A DNA stretch of 64,000 nt from Polytrichum commune. Taxonomy: Eukaryota > Streptophyta > Polytrichopsida > Polytrichales > Polytrichaceae. Under the pieces are notes generated by a model, which saw nothing but the letters and a program-made list of their open reading frames with translations, searched no databases and was not told the DNA's origin. This document shows, one piece after another, positions 22,516 to 36,197 of this stretch. The stretch spans positions 33,790,001-33,854,000 of the forward strand of contig OX485806.1 of the NCBI GenBank assembly GCA_950295325.1, written 5' to 3'. Numbering within the stretch: position 1 is the stretch's first letter; each line of letters begins with the position of its first letter. The position numbers and the translations under genes are program-made.

Positions 22516-25500
22516 CTAATCAAGTACATAGACCAAGTCCAAAGCATTCACAATGCAATCTTTGGGTGGGCATGTAAACACGTAAGGGACGGGTGAGCCA
22601 AGTGTGCCTTGGGCACGATATAAACCCAAAGCCAAAACACCTTCCGTTTGCAACAAGCCCATAAACAAATCAATGTAGGCCCGATTCGCGTATTGGTCGG
22701 GCACGGGCCTTTGGTGTAGAATTCGAGCATGCTTGTTCACACTCAAGGCACCCGCCTCCTCCGTGAAGCCACCATCCACAAGTTGCTCAACTATTGACAC
22801 GGTGTTGCGGTTGTAGAATGTAGACCGCCTAGTGTCCACAATAGGAATCACTTTAAAACACAAGCCTCCCATATCATTATACCGTTTATTTTTATTAGAG
22901 TGGATTATCATTTGGAGGGTCGGTTCTTTGTGTGGAACTTTTATGAGGTTTGTCTTTCTCGGAGGGATCGCGGAATGTGATTGTCGAGAATGTTTCATCG
23001 TGCTTCAGAGACACACAAGACCTCTTAAACGCATATGCTTCAGGGATCTAGGTTCTTGAAGGCACATGTGTTTACGACACCTAGTTTTTGATTGATGTTC
23101 AAATCTTGCAGAGCTTCTAACTGCAAAGGTTTAAATCATTGACCTAATCAATCCCACAATTGTCAAGTCCAAAACTTGAGCTGGAAGGATGTCACACACA
23201 ACACTAAGTTCTCTATTATCACGCATCCATGTTCACACTACAAACCTCCTTAATATCACGTGCACTTTGGTTGCCACATGCATGATATTAGAGAGGTTAG
23301 AGTGTACGTTAAACATGACCACAAATTGTAATATTTAAAAACTAAAAACACAACTCACTGGATGAAGGAGAAAAATTGTCAACAATCAACAATCAGGGGG
23401 GGAAGGGACTATGTGACTAGAGAGGGTCAAATTAGGTTTTTGATTTTGAGACCATTTCTAACTTAAACTAGATATGACTTGATTCATGTCATCTTAATGT
23501 TGTTGTGCTCATAACACAGTTGCTATTCCAAACAAACTAATATTCGTTAATTTGGGACTTTTTCGGCATTTTGAGACAGTTACAAATATAAGAACATGGA
23601 TAAATTCACACAGATATTGGAGAATGTTGTAAGATGCAAATACTTTGAAGCGGGTGTTCATATCAAGAACCCAATTAAGAACTCATATCAAGATGGTTTA
23701 GGTAGGACGACCCAAACATTAGACCATGTTGTTGTGGTCCATATATTAATTTGAGACAAGAGAAAGTCTCACATTAACGAATATAGTGATCTATTGAGTA
23801 ATATGTAAAGATCAAATAAGAGACTGTAATGCTCAAAGTGCCTGCGACATACACTTCTACCTTAAGAGTTGAACCCTTAGCTACACTAAATAGGTAGATT
23901 AGTGTTAGATGAAGATTAGTGTTAGATGCAATAATTACCTAAAACACTAATTTTCAACTGATATTACAATTAGTGTTTGAATAGGGTTTGAACAAATTAT
24001 ACCTTTTACGAGGTTCTCATATTCTTCTTCCTTCAATTCTTCATTCCAAGATTTACAAAATATCATCTAACACTAAATGCGCTCATGTAAATATTTAAAG
24101 TTACTACTTGGTACAAATAGTGTTAGAGTTGACATTTAGTGTTCTAACACTATAGAGACAATTTACATTTAGCGTTTTCGTCGACTATTAGTGTTTCCAA
24201 CACTAATCTACCTATTTAGTGTAGTGACATGAAAGACTTACAAGAGAAAGCCGAGGAGTGTCGAAGCCACGGCTCGCCCTTCCATGAACGGAGGCCCAAA
24301 GTGGACCAACCCATACCTATGATCGGGAAGGACCGGCAGTTAGTTACAGATGAACCGGTTGAGTTTGAGAAATAACTGGTTGAAGTTCAAGACTATAGGA
24401 GAATTACCGATCATTTTAGAGGAATTCATAGAATATACCCCAATTTGGTAAAGGAAAACCGAAGGATCTCATGAACATGTAACCGGTTGGACTTGCAAAC
24501 ACTAGGATCTCAACCGATTATGCCCAAAAATCTCCCCGGTCACTAACCCATACCGGTTCCTCTCGTAATCCGTCTTGTCCACTTGGTGCTTGGAAATCTC
24601 CAAGAGCGGCCGCAAGTAGTCGAAGGCGGCCGTGTGGCGCATCTCCACAAGCATGATGCCCGGCTTCTCGCCCACCAAGCGCTCCACGTTTGCGGCGATC
24701 AAAATGTTGTCGATGTCGCTTGGGTATGTGGATTTGATCTTCGTTTGGTATCTCGTGTCTTGGACTTGTTGGACCGTCAAGTCGAGGGGTGTGCTTTGGT
24801 TTGCAAGGATCACAACTTTGGCTGCACGTTTTGGTCCACGGGGAGGTCAGATAGATAGATAGAAACTCCGGTCCCTTTTTCAGCAAGGGGCCGGCGTGAA
24901 TAAAGTGTCCGTTCGTAATGTCAATGACCCGATGCCCACCGGACAAGGGGACATTGGGGCAATACCACTCTCCCCTTTCGAGGATGGGCACTATAGTGAC
25001 ACACTATACTAGTTCCTAGCTAGCCACTAGTGCCTTGAAGATGCCGGACATGGTATCCCCCCAAAGGGCTTTGAGGTACCCATACAACAAGGTCCAAGGA
25101 CCCCCCACCAGAGTTGGGTGGACTTAGGTGGTGAGCACCACGCCGGCATCGGGAATAGAACCCACAACCTCCTCATTGGGGGCCATGAGCCCTAACCACC
25201 AAGCCAAGGCCCGTGGTGCCTTTACGGGGAGGTCACTCCATTGTCAAGTTGAAAACCACGTGCGAACAAAAAAAAAAATCTACTTTTTCTAAGTTGCATC
25301 AACAAAATGGGTCAAACTTCTATCGAAAAAAATTTATGAGTACATATACATGGTATCTATTACATGGTAAAAATTGATAACCAAAATTGATAATTTGTTT
25401 TTTTCTAGAAAACATACCGTTTCTAACTAGAATGACGCAGAATTGAACTAAACAAATTACTAGAAAAAATGGAGATGACTAAGAATTTCAAGAAAATATA

Positions 25501-27395
25501 CAAAAGATGTTATCAATGGATATGTATATATAGGAAAAATATCATAATTTTTAAAATTATTTATGGCATATAATATAGGGGTAGCAAACTTTGTTCGCAC
25601 GTGGTTTTCAACTTGACAATGGAGTGACCTCCCCGTGTTTTGGTCCCATGAAGTTGATGGCAAGGGTTGTCTTATAATAGAATCTAATCCGACGTAACTT
25701 ACACTCCCACAAAATAATAAATAACATAAAAAATAAAAATATCGGTGCTTTTTACTTACACCGACATGACACACTCCCGTACAATAATAAATAATAAGTA
25801 AAATAAAAAGAACATCGGTGTTTTTTGTTTGCACCGGCGTGACTCTCTCACACACACATTAGTATGGTAGGATTTTAAGGAAGCAAGTATAAATGAAGAG
25901 CCACTTTGCCAACATGCTATTAAGGCTAGGACCTTTTAGTGAAGGCGTTCACTATTGGATGTTCAAGATAAGATTTAGGTGGAATTGGGTGCAAGTTTAG
26001 TATGGAATTAAACCTTGCATAATGTGTATGCGTTGATTTGCTCATAGAAGTGGTTGAGATAAAGCTGAAACATAATTTCATAGAAAAATGTCTAATAATT
26101 CCCAATACATAGGATACGTATCTACCAAAGAAGAAATAAATAGCATATTAACTAGTAACTTAAAAGGATGTGAAAAGGATATAGTTATGATGGTATATTT
26201 GTGTTGTATGTAACTTAAACTAAAGTGAAGTTGTATTTGTAGATGTGCCTAGTTTCACTCAACTATAACATGACATACTAGCAGTAGGGTGTTGCATCGT
26301 GGGGCTGGGAATTTTGTGAGAATGTAACCCTTTTTAAAAAAAAATTTGGGCCACTCTTACAAAATGAACTATTTTCAACTTGTGTATTGTTCGCTCTGCA
26401 AGAGTGAACTAGCATTTGGTGTCGGCAACATGATTTTGAAATACCTACTTTTTTCTTGGAATAAATCATAAAACTTGTATGCTTGTTGGGGCCCTATCAA
26501 GATGGTGGCATCAGTTGGCCGGGTTAGCATCAACACTGAACATGGACGGGCTAGGATTCTTTGCATGATTGTTGAGTTCATGTTGAGGTTACAATCTTGG
26601 CCCATGCCTATGCCTCCCCCTTTGGAAAGGGTGCGGAGGGGGTAGACTTAGGATGTTATGAAGTTGCTCAAATCACTTGATATGATTATTAGTGCAAATA
26701 GTATAAATAATCTTAGTCAAAATTTTGTAATTATACCTGCCATAAGAATACCACCTCGCATGAGATCAAGTTCATAAATAGGAGAGCCCTTTATGAACCA
26801 AACGTCCTCAAAGATGCCCACGAGACCCCATTGCTCCTCATTTGGTACACACGGGTGGAGAATGACGATTGGCAAAGAAGGAGCTAATGGATCACGCAAG
26901 CCTCGAATGAAGTAGAAGAGATGGCGAGGCCACTCGCCTTGTGAGCATATCAATATGTGTCGTTCCTTTAACTCTACGATCGACAATATCCTCTTCCTCA
27001 AATCCTCCCTAATCATGTCTGCATGCCAATCTAATATGGCAGGATGGGGTGGTCGGCGCTTCAACAAAGGTGGCCACATGAGAAGTGCTTCTGTTGCCTT
27101 TTGAAGCGATTGCTTCATTGGGTGACGCAAGTTGTCACTCCCACTTGGTAAATGTATACTGCGAGGAGAACCTGTAATGTTGTGTTACTTACACATTCCC
27201 AATCATTATAAATGCAATCTTATGTTTGACATTCAAACCAATGCCATCAAATACTAGACCTATCTCATTCTCAATAAACAAAACTGGACAAATGACAACA
27301 ATTTGTCCTCTCCACATAAGCCATTAAACTCACCATCATTTTATTCCTTAATACAAGTCCACTTATCAAGTCATCCTATATGGCCACAAGCAAAT

Positions 27396-27436
<41 letters not shown>

Positions 27437-30400
27437 TGAATTCAAATGGTGCAAGGTGGAGATGAACCTTGACCACTCAAGCTATTGGATTGGTAGTACC
27501 CACTTATACAAGTTTTATTGGTGGATCCCCCCCCCCATACAATTATTACAAGTTAATCTCTTCCCCCCATTTTTTTCTCTTTCAAAATATACAACCAAAT
27601 TTTGAGTAAATCCGAACTTATGCATGAATTTTGACATAACAAAATTGTATACGTGCATTTCTATGAATAGTGGCCCATTATGATAGAATGGTAGATTTTT
27701 GTCTTAGATGTACATTGCACCTACTGTTGTAGACACATTTTGGTTTCTTACACATTGTGTTAATTGTAAAAAATGTGTGAGTAACACAAATCTAGAGTGA
27801 CTGTTGAACCATGTTGTTTCTCAAAACATGTATACTTAAAGATACTCCAATATGCATGATTTGGACATAATTTTTTTTTGTCAGTGTATACTTAAATCTT
27901 GGTTATTTGTTTTTGACTGAATTTTTATGGGTAGCAATTGCACACCGATACTACCTGGGCTCACGTCAACATAAACCCCATAGTGTTTGTTCAACCACCC
28001 TGGAAACGCCTCCAAATCAACTGACCCGTGGCGACTCTTAAGCATGTTCGCCTCCTCATTTGCCACCAAGTTCCTGTTGATTGTCGATCGGAGTTGGGTC
28101 TCGAGGTTGAACCCCATCTTCGTGCTCGTTGTATCTTCACGTGTCTCATCGTCATCTTGTATTGTGGGATCAAGAACAATCGAATCCCGGTTCGTATTTA
28201 GGGTTGTCACGGTGCCGGTGCGCTTCCACCGGTTGATCACACTCTCCACCTCCGTGCTCACTTGGTAATGGGAGTATTGGGCTTTCAAAGCCTTGCCTCT
28301 TAAAAAGGACGAGCAAAGTTGTGAAGTAGCATTCTTGTTTCCATACTTGGATATGGCAAATGCAACATGGATGTCCCTTGAGATCACTAGCCCAATATCG
28401 TCGGGATGGATAATATGACCTTTTGGGTGAAGCAACACCTATAAAATAGCATGACAACATTTCCACATGCACCACATCAACCAAAAACCCTTCCTAATTG
28501 CTTAATATTCACCCATGTATATAATCGCTTACTCATCGTTTACATCCTTGACTTGATGCATTTATCCTTAAGTTTACATCATGTGTGTAGTTCATCCTAA
28601 TCTTCTTATTCATTCACTACCCCAATTAGTCAACCACGTCTAACTTCTAGAGGCTCTAGCCTTTTTCTTTGTTTCATCATAACAACATAACATGCATTTT
28701 TTTCACTTGCTATAAAATGAAGGATGCAGAGTATAAAATTAGAGTTTTGTGAAGTTGAGTTGTTGATATTAGAATCATAATTATGGCCATAGGGTTGGTG
28801 TTAAGGTATATAACTTGGTGAACTCCATATACGTGTTTCAAGTATGAATTTGACTTTATTTGTTACGAACACAAATCCACACAGCTTTGGGTTGAAATCT
28901 TTTATGTGTGATGGACACATATCGTATTAGGATGTGTCAAAGATATGAGAGTCAAACTATTCATGAATGATATGGAAAAATGGAATAAAAAAACAATACT
29001 ATATCAAAGCATTTATATGGCAAACATGAAGTTGAGAAACATATAAAAATCAAGTTGCATACAAACTCGATTCAATGTGATTTTATTTTTTTATGTATAT
29101 ATATATATATACATTCAATCAATTTTGGGAGAACATAACGTCCAAGCATTCTTCAATTGCATGAATGCCTTTCATACCCTATATATATTGCAAATAGATT
29201 TTTCAACACATTTGGGAGAAGGATGACTGCTTGTGAATTTTTTATTGTTCCCATTTCTACTTAGAAGTGGTTGTATATGCCATCTATCTCCTCACACAAA
29301 TTTGAACCAAATTAACTGCATTTCTGTTCCCATCCACCCTCACCCTAGGGGGTGGAGTCTTCATACAACGTACGAACTAATGTGAGTGTAAGAAGGGGTG
29401 CTATTTGAGGCATTAGTGTACACAATGTGTTAGTTTAATCAAATTCAGGTTTTTATCCATTGTTGTCATAGGGTAATAGTCCTTAATGACTACCTTGTTC
29501 ATTATTGTTAGCAAATGTTGCATTTGGGTTTTAGGTTTCATAAACTAGAGGCTCTTGGAGCGCTCATGAGCTCCCTTGAGTTTCGCTCTTTAATTTGTGG
29601 CTACGTTATTATGCTTTTGTCTTTGTTTGTTTGATGCAATCGTTGAGTTACATGCTACGGATGAAAAAAACTCTCAATGACTTTCTCATTGGGAAGTGAA
29701 AGTGGATTCTATAAGCAATAAAACCCCATTAAATTCATGATTATTATTTTGTACATGCAGTGAAGGTAATTTTCAAATGAATTTGAAACATCTCAATATA
29801 AATTGATGAGCCCATTTTCTAGCATGATGTTAGTATGTATATATCTTTTTTCTTTTTCTTCGTAAACTTCCTGTATACATGGAGTTTAAATTCATAGTGA
29901 CCCATGCATGTCATAAGATATCCAATGAAGAGTCCACCCCCCAAGACCCTCACAAAAAGAAATCTCATTTAAATCCCCCAAAAAACTATAACTCTAGAGC
30001 TTCTAAATATTAACCAATTCTTTATTTCATAACAAACAATGAGTCAAAATTATGAAATGCAACTAGTAAGAGTATTTTAAGTCAATAAAACTTGATTCAT
30101 GTTGACTTGCGTGTGTTGACGTCACTAACCTTGTTGACCATGCGGTTCTTCTTTTTGTGCAAAATCGAGACGTCCAAAGCAAACAACACTGTGTTGTAGT
30201 TTGCATAAATGAACCCTGCAACCTGATATTTGAAATCATATAAAGAAAATTTTGAAGATCTAATATGTGAATATATATATATATATTCGTGTTAATTAAT
30301 CTAACAAATATCAACAACAATTGGACTACCTAGTTGATGACGCTTGTATCAGAGTAATTATTCTCAAAATCTAGACTTTTTGGTTGTTTCAATTCTATGG

Positions 30401-30794
30401 GCAGACATGTTCACACACTCTCGGTATACCTAAATCTTCTAGAAGACATGTCTCGTTCATCTTCAGTGTATTGTACACTGGAATGTTAAGATACCAAACA
30501 TAGTTGAAAATTCACAAATATCTATCTTTTGATGTTAAATCATGATACTAAACGATAAGTAATGAAATTCAATTGAAACAACCACTGTAATTATTATCAT
30601 AATTAGTTCTTCATATTTTATTGTAGAATACTATCATACAATCATTCTATTGGAAGATCTTATGATAGAATTCAACATGTTGTAATCCTAAACTTAAACC
30701 TATTCCAGTTTTACTTAATTATTAGTTCACACGTAAATTTGAACATTGTGAAAATACTTCTTTAGGGGAAAGACCGATTAGGTTTAGTGGATGG

Positions 30795-30828
<34 letters not shown>

Positions 30829-33800
30829 GGTTTCACCTCTTCAAACAATTCATTGTGGAAGTATGTTGGAAATATCACGGGATAGACTTCATTGACGTAG
30901 CTTTGGTAATAGTCCGACAAAAAGTGATCGTCCGAGATATTCACGAGCTTAATATCCGAAGTGAACAAATTGCTTATGAATGGGTAAAGGCCTTTGATGA
31001 AGCAACTGCTCCAAGGAGGACCATTCATATCATTCAATGCCCCGCCGTCGTGCTTCAATCATTCATGTGCATGTAAGTTCGATGGTTTAATTGTGACAAA
31101 ATTAACCCCTAAATGGCTAATTAAATTATGGTAACTACACTTACGATTGGGAGAGAGAGAATTCTTGTATACGAGCGTACATTTCATCCATCCAACATTA
31201 AACCTAGATCTCTTATAGGTTTGTTGCCAGTTCATCTTTAATGATCTTGAGTAAACTAATCCTAGGTCTGTAAAACTAATTTCGGTGTCAAGTTAACCAA
31301 ACGAAGCAATCTTCCGAGTTGCATACTATTTTAGGGATTTTATGTTGGATGAATGATAAGTACTCTCTCTCTCTCTCTCTCTCTAAACTTTGTTTTTACC
31401 ATGCCTTAGATAAATTACACAAAAGGTAAAATATAACCCCAAAGGACTAATTACTTTAGGGTTAGGTAAGTTATACCTAACAAATATCCACCCTAGATCC
31501 GATACTATGCACCTATGGACAAGGGTAGTTACCTAATCAAATATAAAGTGAAAGGAAACAAGGGAACATCCTTTCAAAGGCTAAGCTGCATGAGCAATTT
31601 ACCCTTGGTAACTTCTGGGATTAGAGTAAAAGTGTGCAGAAGTGTGGAAGGCGAGGCTAAGTACCTCATTCTTCGATCACACAAAATGGTTAAAGAACAT
31701 GTAGAATACTCAAGGATAGTTTGAGTATGTACTGATACAAAATGTATGATTTTGCCTTGTATGATTGTGTGACATAGATAACAATTGGGTTCTATTGTTA
31801 TTCACCTCGTGTACGTTACTAAACCTCTACTTAGATTTGATTAGTGGAGTGGGCACAGGTGAGGGAGACCCTTCACAACCTTGATGGCATCACTAGGTTT
31901 TGTATTTTCATCTTATTACAAAAGTAATGTGTGGACAATGTTTAGGTATTATGTAATGATAAAGAATGCATAGCATGGGATGATATGAGAGGAAACCTTT
32001 GGAGTATATGTTAGACTTAGTCTTTATACCTTCTTTTGAAATTTGACTATGAAAGCCTTGGATATGAAATATCAACATCTAGTAAAACCTTCTAAAGACA
32101 TGTGAATGCTCAAAGGTTGTTTTCTTTAACTTATTAGACAATACTCCAAGATGAAATACTGTAGCTCTCTAGCAGCTTGGGCAAAAAATAATTAATTTTA
32201 AAGGTGCCTAAATTTATGGGAAATTAATTCATTGAGTGTCCAAAAAAAAAAGAATTACCATTCAAAGAGTGCCTAAAATCATAATAATGCAAGTGACATA
32301 GTCTCTCACAAAGACCACTCCGTATAACTCTCACACAAAGCAAAACCCTGACATACAAGTAAAAGACAAACTTCAGGGTAAGGAATGTTGGTTAAGGGAA
32401 CTGTTTAGGTTAATCATAGCCGCCATAGATGAAATTAGGAAAACCAATCATGATTTATAAGAATGACTTGGATGAATCTCTAACTTATCGAGAAGAAGTC
32501 TATGGACGATGAAAGCAGCTTCTGGCTTCTGGTGAGGCCACGTTGCCTGTGCTTTCTCGACCGTCGGGTTTGACCGATGTAACCCTCCTCCTCGGGGGGG
32601 GGGGGGGGGCACTGGCGAAAAACGTAGGAACTACGTGCGATAAAATATAGGGTCTTGTATAAAAATTTGGCGTAAAATTTGTAAAATTATTAGATGTAGT
32701 ATAGGGTGCTCTGGGATTGTGAAACATGATTATATGTAATATAGCATTTGACAAAACATGATTAAATTACCTAAGTGGTACATATAAAATAGCATGGAGA
32801 AAAAGCGATAGTTTCAAAAATTAAATACTTTGCCACCAAAATATAAAACCGGCCCCACTTTAGACCTTTCGGAAATTGCATAAATGAAAAAAAAAATGCC
32901 GGCTAATTGCCTAAATACATTAGGAAATGGGGGCTATCAACCGATAAATTTTGCACTCTCTAGGCCCACTCTTGGGTAAAAATTGAAAAATCCGAGCTAC
33001 CTCCAGAAAGCTCGGCAATTAGCCGTTTCCTCTACAGAACTCCCCGGACTTTGCTCCCGCCCTCTCTCGCCCCCGCCTCCGTCAACCCTAGTTGGCAGAC
33101 CTCAACTTGGTGCAAGAGTGGCACTCTGCTTCTCCGAGGCCCTGGAACAATTGGAGGATTCGGCTTCCAAACAATCGAAAACAATCAAGCAATCACCACC
33201 CGAAGCCTGGACATATAAGTAATATAGGGTACCATAAAATCAACCATCCAAGAATTTATAATTACCAATAGGGTGCAAATAATCACAACAATTTACCATT
33301 ATTTCAAAAATTAGCATCCCTTATAATCCTTTCTCATAGGTAAATAGCCCCCATTTTAATAGGTCATTATCGCAGGTGTATGCAAAATATACAAGGGAGT
33401 GCCCCCCCCGAGCCCTCCTCCCTTGATCTCCTCCGTCCACAGCTTCACCCTTAAGGCTCCAAGAGGCCCATTTAATAGAATTTCATTTCACAACACCTAC
33501 CAAGGGGGAACTTAGCAAAAGCTTGCCCCTATAGATTTGTTGCTAATTTATCTCACTTAAGACTCACTAAACTAATTTTGGTTTTAGTTTTTTAATATGC
33601 TCCGTTTTAGAATATTATATTTTGGGTTGCCTAACTTACTTTCACACTATAATTAATTATTAGGCAGAAAAGTGCCCAAGCTGCTAGAGAGCTACAGTAG
33701 TTGCAAGGATGTGATGATAGATATGCATTGATGTAGCCTTGAGGGATGGTCCCACCCACCCTCCCGAGTTTTGCAAAGGAACATGGATATGTAGAAGAAT

Positions 33801-36164
33801 GGTTTGGCCTCTAACTAAGAGGATGTATTCTGAAAGGTTTGTGCTTGAAAATAAGCCTAGATTTATTTGATTTAGTTATGGTTACTGGAAGTGCATATTT
33901 GTTGATTTCTTCATTGGTCCTCCCAATTGTGTTCACTATTGAGTGTAGAGTAGTTATTAATAACATGAGTTTTGTTGTGTAAATCTGATAGGTAGAAGTT
34001 GGAGAACATGAAAAAGAAACCAAATAAGACCCATGTTTCTTATTTCAAGTGAGTAGGTTACATCATAGGATTTTGTACCACCCATATTATGACATCTAGT
34101 AGAAATCTATCTCTTATAGGTTTATGGTTGATTTATCCAAATTGAATCTCACTACAAGACTATTGAGAGACTAATTTAAAGTCCTTGGTGCTAATTCAAG
34201 GGGTCAAATTTTCTCTTTAAAAAATAAAATGTGAACTAGGGTTGGACTATAAAGGGTTTTAACGTTAGCATCTTCAACTTACTTGAGTGGCACGAATCCT
34301 TGGTGAGTGTTATACCAACCGGGTACACCCCTATTGATACCTATGTTGAACCTAGATATGTGCTCAGTATTGATTGGTTTGATTTGGGCAAACAAAGAAA
34401 AGAAAACCAATGTTGGGCAATCCGAAGTGGAATTTGAGCTCGTTCGCCCTACCTTGCTCATGAGTCCCCTTGGTGCAGAGAATTTGGACAAAAGTTAGTG
34501 CATTGGGTGCAATGAATTCTAAGCCCATATACATGACCAAGAGTGAAACTATCACTCTTGATAGAATCTATGTGCAAATTAAGTCTACTTGATCATATTT
34601 GTTTGATATAATCAAAGTATATCTTGCTCTTGAGTAGGTGCACTTGCTTGTTGTGAGGTTTGTATTTTTCTAATGTTTCTAAGATATTGAAATTTCATAA
34701 CATTACTTAGTCTCTCACTTCTGTTCTCTTTCTAAAAGGGTAGTGGAAAGTGAGAGGTTGTCAATGTTCACACATTCATGGGTAATATTCTTAGCATGTT
34801 GGTTTCAAGGATTGGGGTGACCTGGAAAAGTAGGTTTCGGCTATCACATGGGCCCGAGTGCAAGTGGATTCCAAGCATGCACAATATTGTTTAGTGAATT
34901 TAAAATAAAATACATGTATATTTACTAGCAAGTCTAAGTTTGGGGTTGGCTATATTTTGGTTTAGGGTCATGTTGGGAACAATATCCAGGCTGAGTATTG
35001 TTCATTATGTCTAGAAAATTCCTGCTCTCATGGTGCAACGGTCTACAACTAAGTATTGTTATGGTTAAATAACTTTTTTTTTGGATACACATGAAAAACA
35101 TGTTAATCACAATTAAGAAGAGAAACCACTTCGCATGCCAAAAGCAATAATCCCATAATCTACCTTTGCATGCCAAAAGCTCCCAATTCTATTAGTGACC
35201 CCTATTTCAACACCTACCTTTCTCTCAAAGTGGGCAACTACATATTTCAACATGAATAGTTATTGTATTGTTTAAGAACTAAAAACGCAACTCATTGGTT
35301 GAGGGGGACAAAATGCCAATGATTAACATTGTCCACTTTGTCGGGAACTATGTAACTCGGAATAGTCAAATAAGATTCGTGACCTTCGACATTTCTATAG
35401 AATATAATTATGTTTTGATTCATGTGGTCCCAATGTCATTGTGCTCATAATATAATTGCTAAATTAATTAAAACATTTGATAATTTGTATGGGTCAGAGA
35501 AGGGACCGTAGTGCTCAAAGCATCTTTGCAATAGGTCTTTCTACCTTAGCCTAAGGCAAAGACTCCAACCCAACCAACCATAACTACCAAAATACCAACC
35601 AATGAACCCAAGGTTCTTCCCTTGTATCTCCACTTAATCATCATAAACTCCATGCTAAATAATAATAATAATAATAATAATAAATCCCCAACCTTGGTCA
35701 AAGATTAAAGGCCTTCAGGTATGAAGTAGATGTGCCTAAGTTGGTCACTTGTGGTTAGGTGTGGCTCCAAAGAACAGATACCAAAAAGACATGAAATTGG
35801 ACTACCAATAACCATTCCAGGCTCGATACTCAAAATCGAGTTGAGGGGACCTATATGACCATACTAGGTATACTCACGAGACTATTCACTACTTCGATAA
35901 TGAATAGGATATTTGTACAAGCTCCAAAAATGACAAGGAACGTGACCATGGCCTCAACTTAGATTTTCTAACCATCTCGTACCAATTGCATGCTTCATAT
36001 CCTAGGGGAAGTGGACTAGTCGAAGAAAAAGTAACCATTTAAGACCCTTCTACCTCCCTTTCTAACTACGTTCTCACAAGCAAGTATTGAAGGTCATCAA
36101 AACAATATTTCCTTTATTGAAAGAACGGCATTTGAGCACAAAAGAACATCAAAAACATTAAAAT

Positions 36165-36197
<33 letters not shown>

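Noticed and set aside
22829..22998. Upstream extension of the last channel exon frame, starting with ATG at 22998
   Set aside because: It has no similarity to the family; an acceptor at 22828 fits the phase of exon 16 and starts at 'RSTFYNR'.
24518..24991. 157-codon minus-strand frame over channel exon 16
   Set aside because: It is a different frame from the one that carries 'KVVILANQ' and 'IMLVEMRHTAAFDY', so it is a shadow of the real exon.
26375..26605. Minus-strand frame 'CSVLMLTRPTDATILIGPQQ' between channel exons 15 and 16, hydrophobic and RCK-like at a glance
   Set aside because: Exon 15 (ends G) and exon 16 (starts CC) join directly in phase and continue the RCK2 motif, so this frame is not needed and breaks the alignment.
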